From Methylomarinovum caldicuralii (GTDB taxonomy: Bacteria > Pseudomonadota > Gammaproteobacteria > Methylococcales > Methylothermaceae): a DNA stretch of 64,000 bases. Where the stretch lies: positions 248,001 to 312,000 of the forward strand of contig NZ_AP024714.1 of the NCBI RefSeq assembly GCF_033126985.1, in the 5' to 3' direction. Shown one piece after another: positions 1 through 8,362 of the stretch. The notes beneath the pieces were generated by a model that was not told where the DNA came from, ran no database searches, and was given only the letters and a program-made list of their open reading frames with translations. The position numbers and the translations under genes are program-made. How positions within the stretch are numbered: the first letter of the stretch is position 1; each line of letters begins with the position of its first letter.

Positions 1-1
1 G

Positions 2-124
2 GTTTTTGGAAATTATCTTAGGTCAATCATGATTTCTATAATGGGGGAAAGGTGTTGCTATTTCTTGTTAGATGCTAAGAGAAAACTTATGGGGCAGCCT
101 CCTTATTGGTCTAAATTGGTTTGA
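2..124 (+). CDS. C-terminal end of an unidentified protein (cut by window start)
   Basis: An open frame runs from the first bases to a TGA at 122-124, giving about 40 residues ending in GQPPYWSKLV. Its AT-rich composition matches the following glycosyltransferase gene. The stop overlaps a TTG at 121 that opens the frame of the next gene (TTGA), which is typical of operon neighbours. Too little is visible to assign a family; a surface-polysaccharide role is only inferred from position. Confidence 0.45.
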   Translation, partial: VFGNYLRSIMISIMGERCCYFLLDAKRKLMGQPPYWSKLV

Positions 125-156
125 GCGTTAAGCAGGGCGTTAGTTTTTTGTTGGTT

Positions 157-1392
157 ATGACAAAATCAAAGTCTATTTTGGTAGTTTCTCCAATCCCAAC
201 GCATCCTTCGGATTCTGGCAATAGATCTAGGTTGTATCATTTGCTGAAGAAATTCCAAGATGAAGGATTTGAGGTTTGCTTGTTGTTCTTGGATAAAGGA
301 TATGGGTGTGATTATAGGGCTATGCGGGGGGAGTGGGATGGTTTTTATGGAAAGGTGTATGGAAAAGGGTTTAAAGGAAAATTGGTTTATTTTTCGAAAA
401 GATTATTGGGTGATATTGCTCCTGGTTCCTTAGGATTTATAGATAGCCTGATATCTAGATTGCCATCTCATGGAAAATATGATCCGCTGCAAATAGATGC
501 GTGGTATGATAGCTCAATTGATGAAATTGTATGTAAATTGAAAAAAGAAAACGCCTTTGATGTGGTATTGGTGGAGTACGTATACCTTTCCAAGGTGTTG
601 GAATTGTTTGATGACAGGGTTGTAAAGGTAATTGATGCCCATGATATCTTTTCTAATCGGCATGTTTGTTTCCAGGATAGGGGGAAAGCGCCTGTATTCT
701 TTTATACCTCTCCAGAAGAAGAAGCCAAAGGCTTTTCTCGTGCAAATTTAGTATTGGCTATCCAGGATGAGGATGCCGAGTTTATTTCAGAATTGAGCGA
801 TGTTGATGTGATCACAGTCGGGCATTGCCCTAAGATGAATGCAGAAAATCCAGTAGGTTTTCTTAGGGCGCCCCCTCATCGGTCGCTATATGTGGCTACA
901 AACACCGTTCCAAATCAAGATGCAATGGATTTTTTTCTCGATAATGTGTGGCCTCGTGTTTTGAGATGCCATCCTGCTGTGCAACTGCATGTAGTTGGTG
1001 GTATCTGTCATTATATAAGAAGGAGGGTGGATGACGATGACAATGTGCACCTTCATTATCTTGTGAATGATTTATCCTCTTTTTACCGGGATGACTATAT
1101 TGTCATCAATCCTGTGCGCATCGGCACTGGATTGAAGATAAAAAATATTGAAGCATTGTTTATGGGCAAGCCTCTGGTGACCACCTCTGTCGGGGCGCAG
1201 GGATTAAAAAGATGGATAAACGAAGCCTTCCTAGTGGCGGATGATGCTGAAAATTTCGCGATTCAACTCATAAAATTATTGTCTGATGCAGATGCATGTA
1301 ACGCTTTGTCCAAAGCCGCGCTTATGTTTTCGTCAGAATACCGCCGAGAATATGAAAAGTCTGTTAATGATTTGATCTCTAGGTTGACGTGA
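157..1392 (+). CDS. Glycosyltransferase, GT-B fold, group 1/GT4-like
   Basis: Probable sugar transferase of a cell-surface glycan pathway. The N-terminus (SILVVSPIPTHPSDSGN) looks like the first beta strand and Gly-rich loop of a GT-B enzyme. Near residues 320-350 it has NPVRIGTGLKIKNIEALFMG followed by KPLVTTSVGAQGL, the donor-binding region of group 1 glycosyltransferases. The ATG at 157 gives 411 aa. A TTG at 121 in the same frame overlaps the previous stop and would add 12 residues. The gene is strikingly AT-rich compared with the rest of the window, a sign of transfer. Its 3' end overlaps the convergent gene by 14 bp. Donor and acceptor cannot be read from the sequence. Confidence 0.8.
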   Translation: MTKSKSILVVSPIPTHPSDSGNRSRLYHLLKKFQDEGFEVCLLFLDKGYGCDYRAMRGEWDGFYGKVYGKGFKGKLVYFSKRLLGDIAPGSLGFIDSLISRLPSHGKYDPLQIDAWYDSSIDEIVCKLKKENAFDVVLVEYVYLSKVLELFDDRVVKVIDAHDIFSNRHVCFQDRGKAPVFFYTSPEEEAKGFSRANLVLAIQDEDAEFISELSDVDVITVGHCPKMNAENPVGFLRAPPHRSLYVATNTVPNQDAMDFFLDNVWPRVLRCHPAVQLHVVGGICHYIRRRVDDDDNVHLHYLVNDLSSFYRDDYIVINPVRIGTGLKIKNIEALFMGKPLVTTSVGAQGLKRWINEAFLVADDAENFAIQLIKLLSDADACNALSKAALMFSSEYRREYEKSVNDLISRLT

Positions 1393-2401
1393 TGTTTCTC
1401 GTTCCGGAATACAGTTCAATATATTTGTCCACTTGTTGGCTTGCATCGAATAAATTGATGACCCGCTGTCTCGCCGCCTGGCGCATCATCCGCCAACGGG
1501 CAATATCGGTTGCGAGCGTGCGCGCTGCCTGGACAAATGCATCAATAGCGTCCGCCGGGCACAGCAAGCCGGTTTGTTCATGCTCGACCACCTCCGGCAG
1601 CGAAGAGGTATTGGCCGCGATCACCGGCAAACCACACGCCATTGCCTCTGCCGCCACCAATCCAAAGCCTTCCAGCCTTGAAGGGAAAAGTAATGCGTCG
1701 GCTTGCTGGTAAGCGGTAACGAGTGACTCTCCGGAAAGCCGCCCGAGATTGCGGCAGTTGGGAGGCAGTGCATAGCGTTCATGGGCGCCCTCGCGGTCGG
1801 CGGTGTAGGCCAGCTCGAAACCATCGCCCAGCGCCTCCATGATCGGTGCCAGTAGATCAACGCCCTTGCGCCGGCTCCAGTTGCCGACATAGAGCAGGCG
1901 GAAGGGATGCTGGGGATGGTCACGCTCAATGGGGGTGAAGCGGCTGCAGTCGATGCCGTTGTAAATGACTCTGATGCCGGAAACGTCAAAAGCCTTTTCC
2001 GCCATCCCTGCCGTATAGCGGCTGACGGCTACCACCCGGGTTGCCCGCCGGAGAGTGGCGGCCTCGATAGGGCGGATCCAATAGCGGTGATAGAGTGACT
2101 GTAACCGGCTTTTGTAGCGGTTGAGCGCATCGTCGTGCACGCAGGCGTGCAAGGTGCTGACGATCGGCAGCCCCTGAGGCAAAAAACGCGGATGGAGCCA
2201 GGAATTGACATGAACGATGTTGGCCCATGCCGGCGGCTTCGGCACCGGCACACTCCAGGGCGCGTATTCGGCCCGGTGCGGCAGCCAGGTGATCGCGGCA
2301 CGGAGGCCGCGGGCGTTGAGTCCGGCGCAGAGGCGCTCGGTGAAAACGTCGGCACCACTTCCAGCACGCACGGCGGGGAACCAGACGGCAGGAGCATCCA
2401 T
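1379..2401 (-). CDS. Glycosyltransferase family 4
   Basis: Retaining GT-B glycosyltransferase, 340 aa, expected at the cytoplasmic face of the membrane and transferring a sugar from a nucleotide donor. The N-terminal acceptor half starts WFPAVRAGSGADVFTERL. The C-terminal half has LLYVGNWSRRKGVD near residue 170 and the donor-site signature EGFGLVAAEAMACGLPVIA near residue 245, with the E-x7-E spacing of GT4 enzymes. It follows the methyltransferase gene with a 5-bp gap, so the two are probably one transcript. Its GC content matches the chromosome, unlike the convergent AT-rich glycosyltransferase. The sugar specificity is unknown. Confidence 0.88.
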   Translation of the reverse strand: MDAPAVWFPAVRAGSGADVFTERLCAGLNARGLRAAITWLPHRAEYAPWSVPVPKPPAWANIVHVNSWLHPRFLPQGLPIVSTLHACVHDDALNRYKSRLQSLYHRYWIRPIEAATLRRATRVVAVSRYTAGMAEKAFDVSGIRVIYNGIDCSRFTPIERDHPQHPFRLLYVGNWSRRKGVDLLAPIMEALGDGFELAYTADREGAHERYALPPNCRNLGRLSGESLVTAYQQADALLFPSRLEGFGLVAAEAMACGLPVIAANTSSLPEVVEHEQTGLLCPADAIDAFVQAARTLATDIARWRMMRQAARQRVINLFDASQQVDKYIELYSGTRNITST

Positions 2402-2406
2402 GCGGC

Positions 2407-3105
2407 TCAGCGAATGCGCAATTTATGATAAACCTGATACTGCCAGCGCAGGGGCCAGCAGGCCAGTGCCAGTGCCTGCATCGCTCGCAGCGGAACCGCT
2501 CGCAAGCCGGCAAGACTGATCCAGGACCATGAAAGCACGTGCAGATCCCGCCATCTTTCAATCACATCGAATCCCGCTGCGTTGAAGAGCTGTTGCCATT
2601 CCTCCAGGGTTTTGACGTCTTCCTTAGCGGCGGTTTGATGGGTTCCAGAGAACAGGCCGAGTCGTCTGGTCAAAAAATCGGCATTGGGTACCAGGATGAT
2701 GATTGTGGCATTTGGTTTGGCGACTCTGCGCATTTCTGCCAAGGCCCTGAGGGGATCGATGAAATGCTCTAAAGAGCCAAGGCAGGTCACTACATCGAAG
2801 CGGTTGTCCTCGAAGGGGAGGGATTCTGCTGCTGTGACGTGAAATTCTCCGTCCGGAAAGGATTGCCGGCAAATTTCGATTGCCCGGTCTGACAGATCGA
2901 TCCCGGCAATCCGGGCGCCGCGTTCCCGGCAGGCTATGAGCCATTCTCCCGCTCCGCAGGCAACGTCGAGGACATCTTGGCCGGACTGGATGCCAGTTCG
3001 CTGTGCCAGACTCTGCAAGTGAGCGGTGATCCCGCCGGGCGAACGGGCATTGGAATAATAAGTGTCGTTGTAGAACTGGCGAATTTTCTGGAGTGATTCA
3101 TTCAT
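2407..3105 (-). CDS. Class I SAM-dependent methyltransferase
   Basis: Rossmann-fold methyltransferase of the Methyltransf_11 type. Motif I is VLDVACGAGEW, followed by the acidic ribose contact IAGIDLSDRAIE, then motif II FDVVTCLGSLEHFIDP and motif III (PNATIIILVPN). The C-terminal tail is rich in Trp, Leu and Ala, suggesting a membrane-facing or substrate-cap region. The ATG at 3105 was chosen because TGAGGATCACC precedes it as a ribosome site; an upstream ATG at 3117 lacks one. It is first in a two-gene operon with the GT4 gene, so the substrate is probably a glycan or lipid-linked intermediate. Divergent from a second, interrupted methyltransferase gene 61 bp away. Confidence 0.85.
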   Translation of the reverse strand: MNESLQKIRQFYNDTYYSNARSPGGITAHLQSLAQRTGIQSGQDVLDVACGAGEWLIACRERGARIAGIDLSDRAIEICRQSFPDGEFHVTAAESLPFEDNRFDVVTCLGSLEHFIDPLRALAEMRRVAKPNATIIILVPNADFLTRRLGLFSGTHQTAAKEDVKTLEEWQQLFNAAGFDVIERWRDLHVLSWSWISLAGLRAVPLRAMQALALACWPLRWQYQVYHKLRIR

Positions 3106-3304
3106 GGTGATCCTCATGTCTCGGGGGAGAGTTCTGACTTTAGAGGTTATTGAGGGAGGTGTCTGAATGGGTTTGCATAGCTATTTCAAGAATCTCTACC
3201 AGCGAACCATGCGGCAAGCCTACAGTTCCCCAATTGGGGAAATATGCGCGGTCTTGGGAAATGATGTCTCCGGTCAGGTTCTGGATTGTGGCGCCGGCCG
3301 TGGT

Positions 3305-4760
3305 CACCCTATTACCCACATCTCTCGCCCCTGTAGTAAGATATTGATTTCTTTGGATAGGCGTTGACATGAGCTGGGCTGAACAAGAATTTTTTCCCTG
3401 GCGCTGGGCGATGCCCGCCTGAACCGGCGGCTGTGCCGGGTGATAGAAGCGATGGCAAACGATCCGATGGCGAGCGTTCCCAACGTTTGCGGGGGTGGCT
3501 GGGCGGAGACCAAGGCGGCCTACCGGCTGCTGGACAATGCCAGGCTGGATTTTCGGGAGGTGTTGCGGGCCCACAGTGTGCCGACCCTGGAACGGATCCG
3601 GCAGCAGTCGCGGGTGCTGTGCCTGCAGGACACCACCGAGCTGGATTATTCCGGGCGGCCGTCGATGGCGGGGTTGGGACGGCTGAATTACGAGCAGCGT
3701 CAGGGGTTGTACCTGCATCCGACGCTGGTGATCAGTGAGGCGGGCGTGGCCCTGGGGGTGACCGACTGCTGGCACTGGGCGCGTTTGCCCAAGGGGGAAC
3801 CGGACCTGGCCGAAAGCCTGCGTTGGGTGGAAGGTTATGAGCGGGTGGCCGAGATGGCCGCCCTGGCGCCCGAGACCCGGCTGGTGTATGTCGCCGACCG
3901 CGAAGGTGACCTTCGGGCCCTGATCGACCGGGCCGAACAGCTGGGCTTTGCCGCCGATTACCTGATCCGGGTGCAGCACGACCGTAAGCTCAATGACCCC
4001 CTCGATGGCAAACTGCGGGCCGCGGTCGAAGCCCAGCCGGTGTTGGGGACGATCGCCTTTGACCTGCCGGCCGGCGGCAACCGCCCGGCCCGGCAGGTCA
4101 CACAAACAATCCGGCTCGCCCGGCTCGAACTGAAGACCCGAAGCGGCCCGGGTCCCCAAGTCACCGTCATCCTGGCCCGGGAAGAGGCGCCCCCCGAAGG
4201 CCAGGAAGCGGTCGAATGGTGCCTGATCACCAACGAAGAAATCACCACCCTGGAACAGGCCAGAGCGCGCATCGAATGGTACCGCAAACGGTGGTGGATC
4301 GAGGTCTACTTCCGCATCCTCAAAAGCGGCTGCCGCATCGAAGCCCTGCAACTTCGCACCCGGGAACGCCTGGAACGGGCCCTGGTGCTGTATCTGATCG
4401 TCGCCTGGCGCATCCTGATGCTGATGACGCTCGGGCGGGAACATCCCGAGTGGTGCTGTGAAGTGGTGTTCTCTGTCGAAGAATGGCAGACCGCCTGGGC
4501 CATCCACCATCGCACCCCGCCGCCCGCGACGCCGCCGGATTTGGGCACCATCGTCCGCATCGTGGCCGGCTTTGGCGGCTGGCTGGGGCGCAAGAACGAT
4601 CCCCCGCCCGGTCCCAAAGCCCTGTGGCAGGGCATGACCAAACTGAGCGCCTACGTGGAGGCCGTGACCGCCATCCGGGCGGCCGAGATCAAGTTCCCTC
4701 AGAGAAAACGGATAAGACATTGATTCCTATGAGAAGGGGGAAGATACGGGTAATAGGGTG
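3305..4760 (+). mobile_element. IS4-family (IS50/Tn5-like) insertion sequence, copy 1
   Basis: A 1456-bp element bounded by inverted repeats CACCCTATTACCC and GGGTAATAGGGTG. It is flanked by the 9-bp direct duplication GGCCGTGGT (3296-3304 and 4761-4769), the length typical of the IS50 group. It interrupts a methyltransferase gene. Two further copies in the window have the same length, and all three are in the same orientation. This copy differs slightly from them: its right repeat reads GATACGGG where the others have GATGTGGG, and the transposase differs at a few residues. Confidence 0.93.
3369..4723 (+). CDS. IS4-family transposase, copy 1 (needs -1 frameshift at T6)
   Basis: DDE transposase related to Tn5/IS50. 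The first acidic block is LQDTTELDYSG, the second VYVADREGDL, and the glutamate lies in YRKRWWIEVYFRILKSG, the YREK-like signature of IS4. The main frame is open from about 3440 (427 codons). The conserved N-terminal DNA-binding start lies in another frame: ATG 3369 reads MSWAEQEFF and stops at 3420. A -1 shift at six T's (3390-3395) joins it to SLALGDARLNRRL, giving about 451 aa, close to Tn5 transposase length. The same T-run occurs in all three copies, so it may be programmed frameshifting or transcriptional slippage rather than random decay. Confidence 0.85.
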
Positions 4761-4873
4761 GGCCGTGGTGGCATGTACGAAACCTTGAACCGACGTCTTT
4801 CCCTGGAACGTAAACGATACGTCGGTCTGGAATGGAATCCCCCCCTGGTAGAGGCAGCGATGGCCGTTACCGT

Positions 4874-6334
4874 TCACGGGCTTGCCACTGGAAGTGGTTG
4901 AGGTTCCGGCAGGGGCAGGCGGAAGGTGACCTCGCCCTCTGCCATGCCCTGGGCGCAGATGGTCCGCAGGGTCTGATAGACGCCGATCTTGAGGCGCTTG
5001 CAGGTTTCGACCAGCGACAGGATCATGGGTCGGAAGCAGTCACCGCGATGCGACTGGCTGAAGAAACTGGTCTTGCGCCAGATGACATAGGGGCGTAGGG
5101 CACGCTCTGCCGTGTTGTTGGTCATCGGTACCCCGGGATGGTCCAGGAAGGTCCAGAACCTGGGAAAATCGTCCAACAACTTGCGGCAGCTGCGACCGGT
5201 TTTGTTGTCGCCATGTCTTTGGGCGGCCTGTTCCAGTTCGCGCCGGAAGAGGGCTTTGAGGCGTTCCAATCGCCTTCGGTAGCGGTCGGATGGGTAATGG
5301 CTCTGTTGCCAGAGCTTGCCGTAGTGAACCGTCAGGCGGGCGGCCCGGAGCAGGCGTTCGCCATCTTCGCCGGCCTGTCCCTTGCGCCCGGCGATCCGTT
5401 CCAGGTTGCGGATGAGATGCGCCCAGCAGTATTGGTGTGAGTCCTGGGGATGGTCGTTGTAGGCCCCGTGGCGGTCGGTCACCAGGATTCCCTGGAAATC
5501 CCCCAACAGCTCACCGGCCGCACCCTTGCCGCGGGAATAATGGGTCAGGAAATACGCCATCTGATCGGTCGTCAGCGCCCACAGCCAATAGATGCTGCGG
5601 CCCCGGTAGTGGCGGGTCTCGTCGGCATGGGCGATCAGCGCTTTTCTGACCGCTTCGCCAATCTGGTTGTAGACCGGACCCAGCCACGCCTGCAGCGGGA
5701 TCTGGCTCTGGCTGATCGCCCCCAGGCTGAATCTCAGACCCCATTGTTCTTCCAGCAGCGCTTCGACTTCCCGCAGCGACAGGTGATAGCGCCCCGTCAT
5801 CAAGCCAATCCACGCCACCAGCCCAGGTCCCATCTGGCCGCGGGGCACCTCATCCGGTAGCCGCCCCTGGTGCTTCTGACCACAACACCCACAGCGGCCT
5901 TCATACACCCGGTGTTCGACCACCCGGTAACGAATCTCGGGCAGGTCGAACACCTGATGGGGACGGAATCCCCGCACCGCCACCGACCCACCGCACTCGC
6001 AGCGGCCATGGGGAAAGTAATGCCGGACCTCGTCCACTGCTTCTGCCGGAACCAGAGCCCGCTCGTGCCCGGGATGTCCCACCTGCGCCCCTTTCTTGCG
6101 TCCCGTCGGTCGCTTGCCCTTGCGCTCGGCGCGCTTCTTCGGGCTGTCCTGGGAAGGTGGTTGGGAGGAATTGTCGGACCCCAAGGCCAACTGTTCCTCC
6201 AGTTCTTCCACCCGCGCCTGGATCTGCTGAAATTCTCCCAGCGCCCGCCAAAGCGCTTCGATCACCCGGTGGCATTCCTCCACCGTCTCGGGCAAGGGAG
6301 GTGGGCGGCTCAGGTCCAGATCAAGTCTTTCCAT
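4874..6334 (-). CDS. IS66-family transposase (TnpC type)
   Basis: A full-length IS66 DDE transposase of about 486 aa. The order is an N-terminal coiled-coil helix (VEELEEQLALGSDNSSQPPS), the low-complexity KKRAERKGKRPTGRKKG segment, a zinc-binding region with CECGG and CGCCGQ, then the catalytic domain. The catalytic residues are visible in HADETRHY, VTDRHGAYN and TNNTAERALRP. No tnpA or tnpB accompanies it, as in the ISBst12 subgroup. The start at ATG 6334 has AGGAG 10 nt upstream; an ATG at 6343 sits too close to it. The element's ends and target duplication could not be identified. Its upstream side ends about 40 bp before the intron array and its 3' side lies in a broken methyltransferase gene. 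Confidence 0.9.
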   Translation of the reverse strand: MERLDLDLSRPPPLPETVEECHRVIEALWRALGEFQQIQARVEELEEQLALGSDNSSQPPSQDSPKKRAERKGKRPTGRKKGAQVGHPGHERALVPAEAVDEVRHYFPHGRCECGGSVAVRGFRPHQVFDLPEIRYRVVEHRVYEGRCGCCGQKHQGRLPDEVPRGQMGPGLVAWIGLMTGRYHLSLREVEALLEEQWGLRFSLGAISQSQIPLQAWLGPVYNQIGEAVRKALIAHADETRHYRGRSIYWLWALTTDQMAYFLTHYSRGKGAAGELLGDFQGILVTDRHGAYNDHPQDSHQYCWAHLIRNLERIAGRKGQAGEDGERLLRAARLTVHYGKLWQQSHYPSDRYRRRLERLKALFRRELEQAAQRHGDNKTGRSCRKLLDDFPRFWTFLDHPGVPMTNNTAERALRPYVIWRKTSFFSQSHRGDCFRPMILSLVETCKRLKIGVYQTLRTICAQGMAEGEVTFRLPLPEPQPLPVASP

Positions 6335-6375
6335 GGCCCGCATTCTCCTGAATCTTCAGGCACTTGGCAAGACCG

Positions 6376-8362
6376 GCCGGGTGACCGCGGGCGATTGCTC
6401 ACCCGCGGTTCCCACAGATCCGGACGTGCCCGATTAAGGCATCCGGCTCCTCGGACTATGGCGTCGCTACGCAACGGGCAATTCCGTGAACCACGCGCGG
6501 TGGGGGGAGTGGGTATCGTTTGTACAGCCGCCCAAAATGGTCCCGGTTCATCCGTTCCCGGTTGCGGCGGGACAACCATTTGTACCAGCGCCGTCTGACC
6601 TCGTACAGGAAGCGGGCCAGCGATTGGCTGTTGCCGACGATCCCATAGTAGGCATAATGCCCCTTGAGTTTGCGGCTCAGGGCCGCTTGTTGGTCTGCAA
6701 CCGGCCAGTGGCGGTGCATCCGGCACCAGTGGTTGATCGCCTGCAGGGAGCGGCTGAGCCGGGCTTGGGCGGTCTTGCGTTTGACGACCCAACGCCCTTT
6801 CCTTGAGCGTCCCCAGTAGTGGGTGAATCCCAGGTATTGGAAGCTCTGGCCTTTCCGTCCGGGTTTTCTGAAGTCGAGCAGGCGGGTTTTGTCCGGGTGC
6901 AGGCGCAGGCCGTATTTGGCCAGGCGCTTGCCCAGAACGGCCAATACCCGCCGGGCGTCTTCTTCCCGTTCGAACACCAGGACCGCATCGTCGGCGAACC
7001 GGACTTCGAAGGCGCTGCCTTGCAGTCGCGGTTTGACCGTCTGCTCGAACCACAGGTCGAGCACGTGATGCAGGTAGAGGTTGGCCAGCAGTGGGGAGAT
7101 CACCCCACCTTGCGGTGTCCCTTGTTCGGGGTAGTGAAGCTGTCCGCCTTCCATGACACCGGCATTCAGCCATTTACCGATCACGCGGCAGATCACGCCG
7201 TCGCGCACCCTCTGCCCCAGAAAGTTCCGCAGCCGGTCCCGGTCCACATCGTCGAAGAAGTTTTGGATGTCCAGGTCGATGACCCAGCCACCGCCCATGG
7301 CCATCAGCCCGCCCCATAGCCTCTCCAGGGCCTGGTGGGCACTGCGTCCGGGCCGGAACCCGTAGGCGCAGTCGAGAAAGTCCTGCTCGAAGATGGGTTC
7401 CAGCGCCATCAGCACCGCCCGTTGCAGCACCTTGTCTTCCAGCGTGGGAATGCCGATCGGGCGGGTCTTTCCCGTTCCCGGCTTGGGCAGGTGGACGCGC
7501 CGTACCGCAGGCGCCCGATACCGGCCGGTCTTGAACCGTTCCAGCAGGCGCGTCAGGTTCTCCTCTAAGTCGGCTGCGTATTGGGATGCAGTCACGCCGT
7601 CCACCCCGGCGGCCCCGTCCTTGCGGGTGCGCCGCCAGGCTTCTTCCAGCCACACCACGTCGATGTGGTGGGCAATCGTGGTCAGTTCCAGCTTCGGTTC
7701 GATCCGGGCCAGTTCCGCTAGCTTCCGTTGTCGTGTTGAGATGTTCTCCTGGCTCGATGTCCCGGCCATCTGTCCCTCCGAAAGCCCCATCGTCCGACCT
7801 GCCGCTTCCCTCCATCGGGTCCCTTGGGGCAGGTTCCCCGACTTCCCAGGTACTATCGGCAGGCTCCGATTGCTCGATCACCTTCCCAGCGCGCTTCGTC
7901 GCCTTCGCGCGCCGGTACCCTGCTTCGTGTCCCGTTCGCTCCCATCGGCCGGACACCGCTCCGATGGGCCTGGGCCTTTTCTCACACGGCGCCCGCACCG
8001 CTCTTCCCGCAGGGAGTGTTCGAGCCCTCCCAGGTTCCTGGGCGACCCTTGCCCTGCATGCCCCGCTCTTCGACCCCGGCGGAGGGATGATGCCAGGCCA
8101 GTACAGCACCACCCCTGTTGCCTTCCGTCCGTTCAACAACGTCGGCTCCGCATTCCGTACTTTCGAGGCTCCATCACGCGGCCTACAGGCCCCCTGTGTA
8201 CGCTTCGCAGTCGGGATCGCTCCTCGACCACGCAACACTCGGTTCCGGCTGGTGGCCAGCCTTGGCCGGACAGGACTTGCACCTGTCAGGTCGCTCTGAA
8301 GGTTTCAGCGATGTCTTTCCTTCTACATAACTTCCTCCTTCTCCAGGCTTGGCCTGGCGCAA
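6376..8362 (-). mobile_element. Group II intron, unit 1 (last in transcription order)
   Basis: Minus-strand retroelement RNA with an intron-encoded reverse transcriptase. Downstream of the protein gene the RNA reads GAGCCGGATGCC, a short loop, then GGGCACGTCCGG. This is a recognisable domain V with the AGC triad. Next comes a domain VI-like stem CCGCGGG/CCCGCGG with loop TGAGCAATCG. The 5' end reads TTGCGCCAGGCC, close to but not matching the usual GUGCG start. The left flank (CGGTCTTGCC on the minus strand) is the only 3' exon of the array that is not another intron. It lies just upstream of the IS66 transposase gene. Confidence 0.85.
6456..7769 (-). CDS. ltrA: Group II intron reverse transcriptase/maturase, unit 1
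   Basis: Multifunctional intron-encoded protein (437 aa) that helps splicing and copies the intron RNA at new sites. Reverse-transcriptase blocks appear in order: [53 protein letters not shown], the [15 protein letters not shown] block, and the catalytic FADDAVLVF (Phe where Tyr is commonest). The maturase/X region follows ([35 protein letters not shown]). No HNH endonuclease domain is present, as in several bacterial classes including class C. Start chosen at ATG 7769, preceded by GGAGGGACAG; an in-frame ATG at 7790 would add seven residues. Differs from the other two copies at two residues (Glu and Arg for Lys and Trp). Confidence 0.9.
   Translation of the reverse strand: MAGTSSQENISTRQRKLAELARIEPKLELTTIAHHIDVVWLEEAWRRTRKDGAAGVDGVTASQYAADLEENLTRLLERFKTGRYRAPAVRRVHLPKPGTGKTRPIGIPTLEDKVLQRAVLMALEPIFEQDFLDCAYGFRPGRSAHQALERLWGGLMAMGGGWVIDLDIQNFFDDVDRDRLRNFLGQRVRDGVICRVIGKWLNAGVMEGGQLHYPEQGTPQGGVISPLLANLYLHHVLDLWFEQTVKPRLQGSAFEVRFADDAVLVFEREEDARRVLAVLGKRLAKYGLRLHPDKTRLLDFRKPGRKGQSFQYLGFTHYWGRSRKGRWVVKRKTAQARLSRSLQAINHWCRMHRHWPVADQQAALSRKLKGHYAYYGIVGNSQSLARFLYEVRRRWYKWLSRRNRERMNRDHFGRLYKRYPLPPPRVVHGIARCVATP

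Larger units (their letters stand above)
3167..4860 (+). pseudogene. Methyltransferase gene split by an IS4 insertion and truncated by IS66
   Basis: A gene start with a good ribosome site (GAGGGAGG, 7 nt before ATG 3167) encodes 46 residues ending in the SAM-binding motif VLDCGAGRG. It is then interrupted at 3305 by the first IS4 copy. Removing the element and one copy of the 9-bp duplication GGCCGTGGT restores the frame: GRG is followed by GMYETLNRRL and GLEWNPPLVEAA (from 4770). This is a normal continuation for a methyltransferase. The frame then runs into the IS66 region at about 4860 and the rest is missing. The 3' half was not found elsewhere in the window. The product is surely inactive. 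Confidence 0.75.
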
